This document shows positions 1 through 10,604 of a stretch of DNA of 64,000 nt, in pieces. The notes below the pieces were generated by a model, which saw nothing but the letters and a program-made list of their open reading frames with translations, made no database searches and was not told the origin of the DNA. Each line of letters opens with the position of its first letter. Within the stretch, counting starts at the first letter, position 1. A program made the translations under genes and the position numbers. The stretch comes from Steromphala cineraria (Eukaryota > Mollusca > Gastropoda > Trochida > Trochidae): the NCBI GenBank assembly GCA_916613615.1, contig OU744730.1:22756406-22820405 (forward strand). Reading direction: 5' to 3'.

Positions 1-3000
1 GAAAGACAGATACTATCTATGTATTGATATCTTCCATAAGAAATGTGATTGACGTTTAACCTTTCAGGCATCACTATGCCTCGTATTCAGGCACTTAAAC
101 ATACGTTTTGCCATTAACATTTCCTAAAATTGCTGTTTAAAGAACTGATTTCATATAAAATATCACGATTAAAGATAATATGTATTGCTTAGATTGAAAC
201 AACAGCGTCCTTATATAAGGAAATTGTATTAAACGTTCACACTTACTGGACATTTGCTTTGATACTTTCGTTGAGTGAAAGAAAAACCACGTATAAGGAA
301 AATTTAATGAGACAACCGCAAAAGAATAAGAACATATGTTGAAGTATTTCCGTGAAGTAGATTGGATTGGATTGGAATTCTCTATTTAGCTACTTTAGAG
401 ACTTGATGCGTTGTAGACATATTAAACATTAAAATTACCACTGCATGTTGTGGTGTTAAGTTTCACATACGCCATTCTTCAGAATCATGGATAAAGAGGA
501 TATAATCACAAAGTACTTTGACGATACACGTCCTACAATAGTGTTTACTAGATGATTTTAAGTTGTTTTGGTTCCGATTAATCAGAGAGTGATGCATAAG
601 AACAGTCAAAATTAAATGAAAATCAATTTTTCTCTGAAGGAAACACTGTAGAAAAATGGAACAATCTTTATCTATCGATTTCGAGTTCGTTACTCAGTCA
701 TAAAATTTCCGGTTTTGTGGAGCAATTATAAAGTACTTGGATTTTGTATGTTTATCATATACATCATTGAGCAATGCTTTGCAATCTGATCACACTTGAT
801 GGAAACCGGAGTCTCTGTCTAGTCTACACTACAAACAGAATGTCATGTAATTCCGTTGTCTGGCTTGATTATCATTGTTAACATGTGTCTGATTTGTAAA
901 CGTTGTCTTCTAATTAGTCTCTACTACATGCAGGAATGCCTATTTACGACTAAATATATATTTCCCAAGATGAACATTTGTTTTTTATTTGATTTTCAAG
1001 ATGATTCATGTCAGATCATTTGGAATACTGCCTGTATGGCTTTTAAACCAAAGCTTGGAACAGAACATGGTCCTCAATCAAAATCTATGTCCATCATTCT
1101 TTCAACTATATTTGGGACTATTGGTAAATTAAAGGACGATTAAATCTAGCGTGTTTGTTAGTAAATTTGCAGGCTTGAATCCTCATCGCTTACTTGAATT
1201 TACATTATCAGTTTACATCAAGAATACCACACTCATCAGACTCTATTAGATAAAAAAATCCTATTTCATTGCGTAAACCATATCTTTTCATATAAATCCT
1301 TATGTTTACCTGACCGCTACTTAATTCTTCTGTGTGAAAGGGAATGCTTTTCTATCTATGGCACATATGCATTGAGTACACAGTGAAAACAGTCTAAGAA
1401 ATGCAAACGATATCATTATCCAGTGTTGATACAAAATCTACAAAAAAGAACTATCCATCTCTTTGGGATAACATTGTTTGATATAAAAATTGCAACCATC
1501 CATCATGTTTCGGTGTGAAAAATAACACAAAGAATAGACGTCAACTCAAAATGATGGAGTAGAAAGAGAGAATTGGCACGTTGCTTCCAAAGAGTTCCTT
1601 ACATTCTCATGACGGTAAGATTTATCTGTGAAAACGACCTATATTACTATTTAGAATATGCACTGCGATTGAACTTTGAATCACTCTTCTTTTTGGCAGT
1701 GATACTTTGATTTTCAACTAATACTCAGACCTTGTAGTAGTGTTTCATGGAATGATTACAAGTGAATTTACAATGTAAATTGTGTAATGTAAAATGGACA
1801 TATACTTGTATTGGAGTGTTTGTAAATTAGCTTCTTAGAATCACATTTATAAGGTATTCTGTAACCCTTACTGTCAGATATTTATGCTAATGCTGAGTCA
1901 AGAAAATTACTTAAGATACATTTGACTTTTAAAGCATTTATCTTAAAAGGCATTAACCTTTATATTATTATTTGAGGTTATCTTAAATTGTTCAACGTTC
2001 GAATTGCGTTGTATCAACATCATACCCCAGTAATGCACGGATGATATAAAGGATGTTTTAAATCATTTAAGTCATCTATCAATATCTGCTCTGATCAACA
2101 TGAAATATCTAGTCCCAGAGAAGTGAAGTCCAAGTGTATTTACATGTATTGTGTAACATCATCTTATTTCACGAAGAAAAGTTGATATGTCATTGATAGA
2201 GCACAGACACACCACTATTTACTTCTAAACTTTGCTCTCTTGAAGGAATCCTGTTGAAGTTCTTTAAGTTTTCAAACACTTTAATACATCAAATGAAGAC
2301 TAATATGAATTCCCTTCATTTTGACGCTTTTTATTTCACAGCTAAGTATTGATCAAATTACTATCTGATTTTTCCTATCTATAAGTCCTTTTTAAAGTAT
2401 TTTTGAAAAAGACATATTACAGAACTTAATCGTATCAATTTAGATCGTAAGAACTTGTATACTGACAACTTAACGTTAGTATGTATATGTATGTCTTATT
2501 TGTGTCAAATTTGCTTTGTGCATTACATAGTCCTGTTGGGAGTGTGTTCCATGGTTTGTTTTTATTTTGATAATTCTATATTTTGACATTTGCATGACAA
2601 AATACAAATTAAGAAATTTTCTTTTGTCCGCAGGGCTGTATATGTGGATATATGTAGGATATAAAGATAATTACTGTTAAGAGGCAAGAGGTCATGACTG
2701 AAACACTGAACAGCGATGGAACATAACTGTTTTTAAAACACACTTGAAACGTCTTTTTATGACGTGTAAATTATTTATTGAAAAAATACCTTAAGTTTGC
2801 ATTGACGTTCACCTAAAGAAATTCTTTATTTAAAGTTCATTTCAGATATAATTCTTATCTCATCTCGTCCCTAATTGTTTGAGCTGGTGTATCATTCGAT
2901 TTATGTTCACCCTGTTCGGACATATTATGATCTTCCTTTTCACAACGTTCTGCTACTTTTGTATCAGGAAAAATGCGATCAGGGTACGAATTCATTTACC

Positions 3001-3022
3001 AAAATATACTTCATAGGTTATC
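1..3022. other. Intergenic DNA, no gene recognised
   Basis: AT-rich sequence with only short, low-complexity open frames (the longest is about 95 codons at 856-1143) that show no recognisable protein motif. I see no RNA gene and no clear repeat here. Confidence 0.6.
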
Positions 3023-3390
3023 TTAAGGGGGCAGTAGCACGTTTTTTGATAATTTTATATTTCTAATTTTTCACTGATAGTTGTAAATTAATGATAAATG
3101 TATTATTTGACAGTGTCAAAAATTTCAATACACAAGCCAATCATCCATAGTCCGAGGACAAAGTATGAAGATTCATATAAAATCCATTGGCGACAATTTT
3201 ATGTGAACACCTTTTATTCATTTTGTGTAAGAAAAAGGAATCGTGTGGCTAAACTTTACCTTACATATTTGAATTATTTCTGCTTCATTTAGTTTAAATA
3301 CATTGTCTTTCAATTGAAACCGTTAATTTTCATTTTCCTGATATCACCTTATATTCCCCCTAAAACGTGCTACTGCGCATGCCCCTTTAA
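3023..3390. repeat. TTAA-flanked MITE, copy 1
   Basis: Non-coding element of about 365 bp bounded on both sides by TTAA. It has terminal inverted repeats of roughly 20-24 bp: one end reads GGGGCAGTAGCACGTTTT and the other is its reverse complement, here interrupted by a few extra bases (GCGCAT). Related copies lie at 16717-17060, 32475-32730 (one end missing), 42809-43172, 53077-53180 (truncated) and 59882-60247. The TTAA flanks are known for piggyBac and Kolobok superfamily elements; which of these mobilised it is inference. No transposase is visible in any copy. Confidence 0.85.
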
Positions 3391-3997
3391 AGTGTTACAC
3401 ACCAACCACATTCTTCAAGCAATAGCCACATATACTTGCTACAGTTTCTTCTTTAAAGAGTTTTTTTATTTTTTTAAAAATAACATTGTTTTGATTCTTT
3501 CATCAATACTTTGTCAACTTGAATCTCTGATCTAAACAGACAAAACATATTGTTGCATTTATTTACTTCTATCCTTTGTCATATATCGGTTCCTGATCAA
3601 CAACTACATTTTACATCAGGTTCAACTAAGTAAACTGCTTTTATCATTCCTTTCATGAAAAGTAAATCCCACTTCACAATCCCTAATTGTACACGAGAAA
3701 GGAATGGGAAAGCCTACTTTCAACCAATTGAAGCCATGCTTTCGAATAATAATGTTCTTGCCAATTTCCTTTCGGAAATTACTTCTAGTAATTAGTGGTG
3801 TTAATTTTCACCTGCTCCCATTCTTTGCTTCATTACAATACCCCAAATAATATCAAAGCAGACTCAGCTGCATGCTATAGTGGACTTTACGTGATAAGCT
3901 TTATTGAAATAGCTACTTGACAATGTAATATAGAACACACTAGTCTTTTGCATCATTACCGATTTTGTAGTTATTTCAATGTGTTGAGTTTGAAGGA
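3391..3997. other. Intergenic DNA, nothing recognised
   Basis: AT-rich sequence between the MITE and the minisatellite. No gene, RNA or repeat structure was recognised. Confidence 0.55.
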
Positions 3998-4381
3998 ATT
4001 CAGGTATTGTTTTGGAATGAAGATCAATGTTTAAACCATAAATGCTAAATACAAACATCACCGTATACCTCATCCAACACGAATTTGAATAAACATGACA
4101 TTCAGGTATTGTTTTAGAATAAAGATCAATGTTTAAACCATAAATGCTAAATACAAACATCACCGTATACCTCATCCAACACGAATTTGAATAAACATGA
4201 CATTCAGGTATTGTTTTGGAATAAAGATCAATGTTTAAACCATAAAAGCTAAATACAAACATCACCGTATACCTCATCCAACACGAATTTGAATAAACAT
4301 GACATTCAGGTATTGTTTTAGAATAAAGATCAATGTTTAAACCATAAATCCTGAATGCAAATATCACCTTATACGTCATCC
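3998..4381. repeat. 102-bp minisatellite, about 3.8 units
   Basis: Units begin at 3998, 4100, 4202 and 4304 with the shared start ATTCAGGTATTGTTTT, an exact period of 102 bp. The copies differ at only a few bases. Because 102 is a multiple of three, a minus-strand frame stays open through all units (3864-4379, 171 codons, a 34-residue repeat). I read this as a by-product of the period and not as a gene: there is no signal peptide, known motif or splice context. Confidence 0.9.
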
Positions 4382-4782
4382 AACTCGAATAAGTGCGTGA
4401 GTACCTGAATTGTAATCGTTATCTTTCTGTGAATATAACCACCTGATGTGGTGAAGGTTATAATTTATTGGACTGCTTACCGTTAGGCAAGAGCATGTTT
4501 ATGGACAAGTTATATGTTAATCCACTTTAACATTTGCTGTCACCATGGTATTATTCTCACAGTTGCTAAATGCATTGGTTCCTTTAAAATCAAGTAATTA
4601 ATTTGAAGGCATGGGTCGGCAGTGACTACAGAAACGAAGAATTTCAAATTGATCAATGATTTAATGTAACATGTTATTTACTATTAGTTAAAACTCAAAT
4701 GTGCAATTTGAACCACGCACAAGAGTCAAAAAGAAAAAATCAAGTTATTATGACAATGATCGAGTGAACTCAAGTGATATTG

Positions 4783-5026
4783 ATACAAACTTGTGTTCAA
4801 AGAAAACGCTACCGCGTGTGTGCATAGACATACAATAAAAACAAACCCATATAGAAATATCATTTTGATTTAACTTTTAAGAGTGTCCTTTTCATACAAT
4901 GTGTATAAAGTTTCATTTTAATCAAGTCAGACTAACCGTTAGGACAAGCCTGTTAAGATTGGTGGGGTCCAATATTTGAAAAATCATTTAAGCACTGATC
5001 GCGAAAGCGTCAAGAAATGTCACAAT
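4783..5026. repeat. Dispersed repeat, inverted relative to 30568-30810
   Basis: About 240 bp that recurs in reverse orientation at 30568-30810. Shared landmarks are a CCGTTAGGACAAGCCTGTTA block, a TGGGGTCCAAT(A/G)TTTG block and the GCGGTAG motif near the other end. A third short fragment carrying the TTTCTTTTGGACACTAGTTTA edge sits at about 6845-6867. No coding potential was seen; probably a non-autonomous transposon. Confidence 0.7.
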
Positions 5027-5064
5027 ACATGTTACAAATTGATGTTAGTAACGGGTATGTACAC

Positions 5065-5690
5065 AAGTCTATACAGGCACGAACACGTCTACGGACTGAC
5101 GTTGTCAAACGTCTGATGACGTCTGCGGTAATCCGTTGCCATTCGTTGAGGGGGCATCCTGGAGGTTGGCTTGATGCTCAAGGCGACTTCTGACATTCCG
5201 ATCGAGATAATCCCATAAATGTTCGATAGGGTTCATATCAGGTCCTCAAAAGTGGCGACTCGCCTGGCCATCAGTCAGTTAGTCGGGTGTCAGGAACCGT
5301 TCGCGGTAGGATGGAGTGTCCGGACACCATGTTGTCGCAGTATCCGGTATACGGTCTATCGACTAATTCAGTTTCCCAGTGCTGTAACCACTGTTGACGC
5401 CGCTGTGATGGAGCAGTTCCGAAGGTGTTATAACCGGATGTAGTGGTCTTCACTGGCAGAAGTCAATGGTGGGCTGCCGATTATGGGCCTGTCATTGTCT
5501 GACCAGTTTGACGTAATCGCTACATTAGTCTGCGGCCTGTTATGCGCGGACAACCAAACTGTCTGGCGACGTCGGCGAGTGAGGCCCCTTGTAGGACTTT
5601 TCTAAGGGTTCCCTCTCTTTCATTGACTGTCAAACCTGGCATTATTTGGTGTTCTTTTGTTGCTATGACAATAAAGTGTGTCGAGCCGGT
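5065..5690 (-). pseudogene. Tc1-like transposase relic, internally deleted
   Basis: On the minus strand the N-terminal part (start codon near 5642) reads as a Tc1-type helix-turn-helix region, with the segment ADVARQFGCPRITGRRLM followed by RLRQTGQT. The C-terminal part (about 5220 down to 5065) holds the family hallmark DMNPIEHLWDYLDR and then, after a frame change, EWQRITADVIRRL and RRRVRACI. Between these blocks the protein is interrupted by stops and frameshifts. Most of the catalytic core, including the first two acidic residues of the DDE triad, is missing, so the copy is dead. Local GC is visibly higher than the flanks, as expected for a recent arrival in AT-rich DNA. The family is confident from the C-terminal motif; the boundaries are approximate. 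Confidence 0.88.
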
Positions 5691-5819
5691 TTTTTACAAT
5701 TTATCAGCACATGCAAAACTTGCTACAGTCAATAATTTCTTTTTCACAAAGTTCCCGATTTACCCGGGAGTGATGGCATGCTCGCGGTATTTTCGATCAA
5801 ATACACAGTAAAGAAGATT

Positions 5820-6672
5820 ATTTTATGGATAATCAACTTCTTTATTCTTTGTAAGCAACGTTTCGACATAGATCCTAATGTCGTTGTCAAGCAAGTGATA
5901 CAGTTATGGTGTGACAGAGCAAATATATACAAGCAATGTTTATGCAATAAACAGGGTTGATGTACAAAGGTTGATTGAGCAATGTTGATTGGTTATAAGG
6001 TAATTGATGTACAGTGAGATGGAGTTGCTGATTTGAAGCCAGATTGATGTTTACACAGTAAACGAGTTTGGTGTACATACTTGGTGATGAGTGTTTACAC
6101 AATAGAGGAGGTTGATGTACAAAGCATTTATGCATGGTGATAATGGATGATAATGATGGACATGGGAATAATAGGGTTAAGCATGAAATGAATTAAAAAT
6201 TATATAAAAATTATGGAGATAGATGAATATGGACATGACACGTATTACTTTAAGAGGTGGTCATAGGCCCTGGGGATAAAGTATCCGTCATCTCTATTAA
6301 GAGAGGGGCCTTTCTTCTTAATATTGATAGCTTCAAGTAGTTTGCGGGTTTTGTAGTCTGGTTGATTTCTTTCAATGATGTTTATGCTATTCCAGTTGAT
6401 GGCGTGGTCAGGGTTGGCTCCTTTGTGGTCAGCTATTGCTGACTTCGAGTCGTTTTTTCTGACTGAGGCCTGGTGCTCCTTAATTCTTAATGTCAGTGGT
6501 CTGGATGTTTCACCTACATAGGATTCGCCACAGTTGCAGTCAATTTTATAGACAACACCGGATGGATCTGGCTGGTTTTGTTGTTTCGGTCTTCCTGTGG
6601 CCTGTAGTTGATTTTGGATTGAGCTGCCTTTTTGGAATATGACATCAATATTGGCCTGATGCTTAAGGAGTC
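5820..6672 (-). mobile_element. Penelope-like element, 3' fragment
   Basis: A 5'-truncated Penelope-like retroelement on the minus strand. It comprises the C-terminal GIY-YIG endonuclease coding region (6245-6672) and about 400 bp of downstream sequence. The downstream part ends with a TGTCGAAACGTTGCTTAC block near 5850-5870, which resembles 3' regions I know from this class. No reverse transcriptase domain remains. The truncation point coincides with a 15-bp hairpin at 6658-6700. Confidence 0.75.
6245..6672 (-). pseudogene. GIY-YIG endonuclease domain of a Penelope-like element (fragment)
   Basis: An uninterrupted frame of about 142 codons runs from the truncation point to a TAA at 6245-6247. 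It begins in the linker (ANIDVIFQKGSSIQ), then reads GVVYKIDCNCGESYVGETSR, which carries the GIY-YIG-type core as VYK and YVG, with the CxC pair common in Penelope-like elements. It continues with PLTLRIKEHQ, then SAIADH, INWNSINIIE and KTRKLLEAINIKK, ending IPRAYDHLLK. In this family the domain nicks target DNA for retrotransposition. Upstream reverse transcriptase coding is absent, so this is a relic even though its own frame is intact. Being open while the rest is lost suggests a fairly young insertion. Confidence 0.85.
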
Positions 6673-6700
6673 AACGGAGATGGTCGACTCCTTAAGCATC
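6658..6700. repeat. Perfect 15-bp hairpin at the truncation edge of the Penelope-like element
   Basis: GATGCTTAAGGAGTC (6658-6672) is followed by a 13-nt loop and then its exact reverse complement (6686-6700). The left arm belongs to the Penelope-like coding sequence and the right arm lies just outside it. Confidence 0.9.
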
Positions 6701-9300
6701 TTCCTTGTTGATCATAACACCAATTTTCTAGAATGCCAATCAAAGAAAACAAATACACAGTATTTGGTATACCTGATATACAAAATCATGTTTCAAAACA
6801 TATGATAACAAAGTCAAAAAATTATTTTGAAAAATTGTTTGTAGCGTTTCTTTTGGACACTAGTTTAGGTTAGTGTTTCTTTGGCAAAATTACTCTAATA
6901 CGTGCACGTGCTGGCTTGTAATAAATACCATAACAATGAAATTGAACCCACTAATGTTTAATGTGCAATTAAATTCTGAATGTATATTTATAGCACTCGC
7001 ATACGTGATAAACGCCGCATATATATATGTCAGAAGCAAAACATTTTGGGGAAATAAATGAAATGGAAGTAAAAACAATATTTTGTTTTACAATGGAAAG
7101 AACAAGACATTTTGTATTGTTATCAAAAATCATAATTAAATTGTAGAATTGGTTATACGACAGCAACAATAACATAATCACGCCAAAATTTGTCATTGGA
7201 ATTGAGATGAAATTTACTCCAAATTGTGCTGATGATACTTCAAAGTATACATTTACACAATATGGTGAATGAACTGATTCGTATTAATTATCTGATATGA
7301 AATTCATGGTTACAGATATCGACATACGAATTGAATGAAGAATTTCAACTTCTTTGCAAAACCCATACTTATTCCCTTCGTTGCTGTACAGTTTTCCTCA
7401 TACCGATGAATGTTTAATGCCATCAGGCCTATCAGAGTATCTGTATATTCATGTAAATGCTTGTTCAAGCCACCGACTAAGCAGCTGTTAGCTAACACTG
7501 AGACAGATAATTGGACTTTTTACGACTCTACAATTCGCCTTAATCGCTCAACAGAAAGTATATAGAAGGCGAACAAGAAAATAAAGTTTGTTACAGTAGA
7601 AAATGACACGCACTAAAGCACCGCGATGCCCAAATCTTCAAATGTATCGATCCCTTCCCAGATAAGTAGTCCCACAAGTAGCGGAGTAATCCGTAAATGA
7701 AGCAGCACAATGCTTGCAAATATCGAGAGTGCTTGCTGCAAGCAATGGTTTCTTAATGTTACAATCACAGGCTTACATCGAATTCTTTGATGATTGATGT
7801 TTAGTACTTGAGGCGTCTTCTCTTAACTACATTCGGAAAGAATGAGAGTGCCAAGAGTGGATGTTCTCGACAGGTGCTGGTTTCTATCTACGTTCTAGAT
7901 CGGTTATGTCTTATATCTAGGTTACATGGGACATTTTCAATATATTTTCATGTTGCAACTTGGCACATGGCTCAATGATCAAGTTATATACCTCAATGAA
8001 ATTGTTTCCTGAATTATACTGTCTCCTTTGTCACGAGATTGTACATTGACTTGTCAAGATAATTTGAAATAAGTGTTGTTACTGTTGAAGACGTGAGCAT
8101 AGTATGGATTTCCTCCTTCCAAACTCTCTTTTCCTCCCGTGCCATTTGTATTGCATCAAAGCCGTAACTATTTCGCAATATTTCTGACAAATATTCGTTA
8201 TATATAAAAGAGATTTTTTTAGCGATATATGTAAATTGTATTGAAGGTTCAATGTTTCTTATTCGCTTTTTTCACTTTTTTTTCAAATAATAAATTTTCC
8301 AAAAACTCGGTTTCTTTAGGAGATTTGAAATAGAACAATGTTTCATAAGGAATTGCTTGACAACGACATCTGTTTTTATGTCAAGCGGCGCCTACATATT
8401 ATACCGAAATTGTATATCAATGACCATTCATCAACCCATAGTCTTGAGATGACAATAAATTTTTAAATTATCTTCCGCCTTTGCATAGGTTTGTATACAT
8501 GTAGCTGACATCATTCGTCATCGAAATGAGTGTCTAAGTAACTGCAGCTGGCCAAAGTTTACACTATCACCAAAAAAGTTAGCCAAATCTCTTTTTGCTT
8601 TTATCTTCCCTCTATTCATAAAGTTAATGTCTGTCTTCCGACATATTCTATATGTTGACAAACCCGTATATATTTCATGTTTGCATTGATCATGGAAATC
8701 ATAATCCGACTTTGGGCGGACAATCGTACAATGGAGATATGTGTGATAAGTCACTTTGTATCGGAATAGCAAACTACAATAGAATGTAGACTGTGTAGAT
8801 TTTTGACAATGATTATTTTGAATATAAGTTATTGCGTTTAGCATCTTGTGCAAAATCGAAAGATATTTAATACATATTTTACCTTTTAATAAAGGCATTA
8901 TCAATTTCACTTAGTAAAGTATCCAGAAATAAATCGACTTCCATTTTTCATGAAAATATTTAAACTATTTTTTTGTTTAAAGTAAGCAGTCTATTACATA
9001 GAACGATTAAAAATTATGGAATGTTTCAAATAGTCAGATAGCATAGCTCAAAAAAAATATTTGAGTAATGAAACAGTTCTCTTCGTTAATCTTATGATTG
9101 CATTGAAGATAATAGATTTTGAAGCAACAAAGCAATTCCTCACACAGTTGTTGAAAACATTAACATTACAGTAAAACGGAAACGCTCAAATAGCTTACAC
9201 TAACCTTAAATATTTAATTTACCTGAAAGGCTAAAGGCGAGATGCTGTGTAAATTACAAGTGTCATGAGAGTCTTTATATATCCACAGATCAACACTGGA
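6701..9300. other. Intergenic DNA upstream of the UNC-93 gene
   Basis: AT-rich sequence. The longest open frame is a minus-strand frame of 130 codons at 8518-8910 with no recognised motif. One short dispersed-repeat fragment lies at about 6845-6867. Nothing else was recognised. Confidence 0.5.
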
Positions 9301-9439
9301 TCCCCGATGGTGCTAAGTTGGCGCGGCGTTGCGAGTGAAGCTCTCAGCACCAGCACGTATCGACTGTGCACCGGCTTCATTACCTTCCGTTCACGGCCCC
9401 ACTGAACAGCGACACTCAACAGATTGACGGTGGGATTTC

Positions 9440-9581
9440 TTCTCAGTATCGACCAATCAGAATGGCTGACACAAGGAAGGCTTTGTCGTATCTATGGTAA
9501 CAGACGGGACCTTCCCTTGTGCGCTTCTGTGGACATAATCTATTGGCTGTGACAGAATATATTTAAGTCAGCGTACACACC
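9440..9581 (+). promoter_or_regulatory. Putative core promoter of the UNC-93 gene
   Basis: The 300 bp before the start codon are more GC-rich than the surroundings. They contain a canonical CCAATCAG box (9453-9460), an inverted CCAAT (ATTGG, 9542-9546) and a TATATTTAAG stretch at 9558-9567. CCAAT boxes are known NF-Y sites. The TATA-like stretch lies only about 24 bp before the first ATG. If it is used, transcription would begin at or after that ATG and translation might start at a later methionine. Promoter function is inference. Confidence 0.4.
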
Positions 9582-10604
9582 ATGGTTCAGATGACAGTTC
9601 GGCCTCAGACGGGCTCGGAACCACCTTTAAAACTTAACTTTAGTAAAGAACTGGCTTTGCACAAGAAGTTAAAAATGAACGCGTTAGTAGGAGATGGTTC
9701 CTACAGTGGAATTGTACCCTATGAGAACAAAAGGAGAGGAACATGGAGAAACTTTGTCATACTGTGTTTATCAACCTTTCTCAGCTTCATTGCAGTCTTT
9801 CCTTCAAGGAATCTCCAAACAAGTATTCACAGTTCATACCAAATGGGAACAATAAGTTTATGTGCCATGTACGGATTTTATATCATTGGCTGTTTCACAT
9901 CAAATATTTGTATTCAGCATTTCAGAGCAAAGTGCTTGTTGTTAGTAGCTCTGATCTTTCATGTGTTGTACTCTGTGTCAAATGTGATACCCTCAATGTA
10001 CACGCTCATACCAGCCTCCTGCCTTCTCGGCCTCTCCCAGCCACTCTTCTGGAGCATACAGGAGATCACTCTGCTTGGGTATGCTCTCAACTATTCAGCC
10101 TTCTCCAACATCAACCTCGACAGTTCCCTGCGTTTGTTCCAAACCCTCATTGTCATCACGGTTCACTCAGCACAGATTCTTGGGAACCTGCTTAGCTCGG
10201 GTCTATTGTCTCTCTCCGATGTTAATTGCTCCCAAATCTGGTCCACTGGAGTGACAAACGAAACCGAGCTAGAAGACATGGGAACGTTTACTAAATCCGA
10301 GCGATGGACCTACACACTTCCACTTATTCCTGTCCTCACCCGGAAACTCACAGATCATCCCGGTCCCATCAACTACTACCAGTTCCTCACTGTGCTTTAC
10401 CTCTGCCTTGGTGTCGTAGCCATGGGTGGAGTACTTATATTCTTTGAAAGTCCTGATATTCTTCTCAAGAGGAAAACAGGAACATGGAAAGAAAAATTCA
10501 AAGAAGTAAAAGATGTCATATTTGACATAAAAGCTTTCCTGGCGGGATTCTCTGCCATATTTACAGGATATATACAAGGAGTCATCATTGCTGATATACT
10601 GAAG
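9582..10604 (+). CDS. UNC93A: UNC-93 family MFS protein, coding exon 1 (residues 1-341)
   Basis: First coding exon of a four-exon gene of 529 codons. The start codon sits in a strong context (CACCATGG). Residues 1-56 are a polar, cytoplasm-like N-terminus. Hydrophobic spans follow at about 57-74, 89-107, 117-136, 139-157, 183-207, 264-288 and 316-337. UNC-93 hallmarks are LQTSIH after span 1, MGTISLCAMYGFYIIGC in span 2, YTLIPASCLLGLSQPLFWS at spans 3-4, and FQTLIVITVHSAQILGNL in span 5. NCS and NET N-glycosylation motifs at about 215 and 226 lie in the span 5-6 loop, as expected for an outward or luminal loop. In C. elegans, UNC-93 is a regulatory partner of the SUP-9 two-pore potassium channel; UNC93A proteins of other animals have no firmly known substrate. 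The exon ends on a complete codon at AAG|GTAGGT. Confidence 0.93.

Noticed and set aside
3864..4379. Minus-strand 171-codon open frame as a repetitive protein gene
   Set aside because: The frame is open only because the 102-bp minisatellite period is divisible by three. There is no promoter, splice or motif support.
3998..4381. CRISPR array
   Set aside because: Units are contiguous near-identical 102-bp repeats without unique spacers, in a clearly eukaryotic setting.
8518..8910. 130-codon minus-strand open frame upstream of the UNC-93 gene
   Set aside because: No recognised domain or codon pattern and no splice context; it lies in AT-rich DNA where such frames arise by chance.
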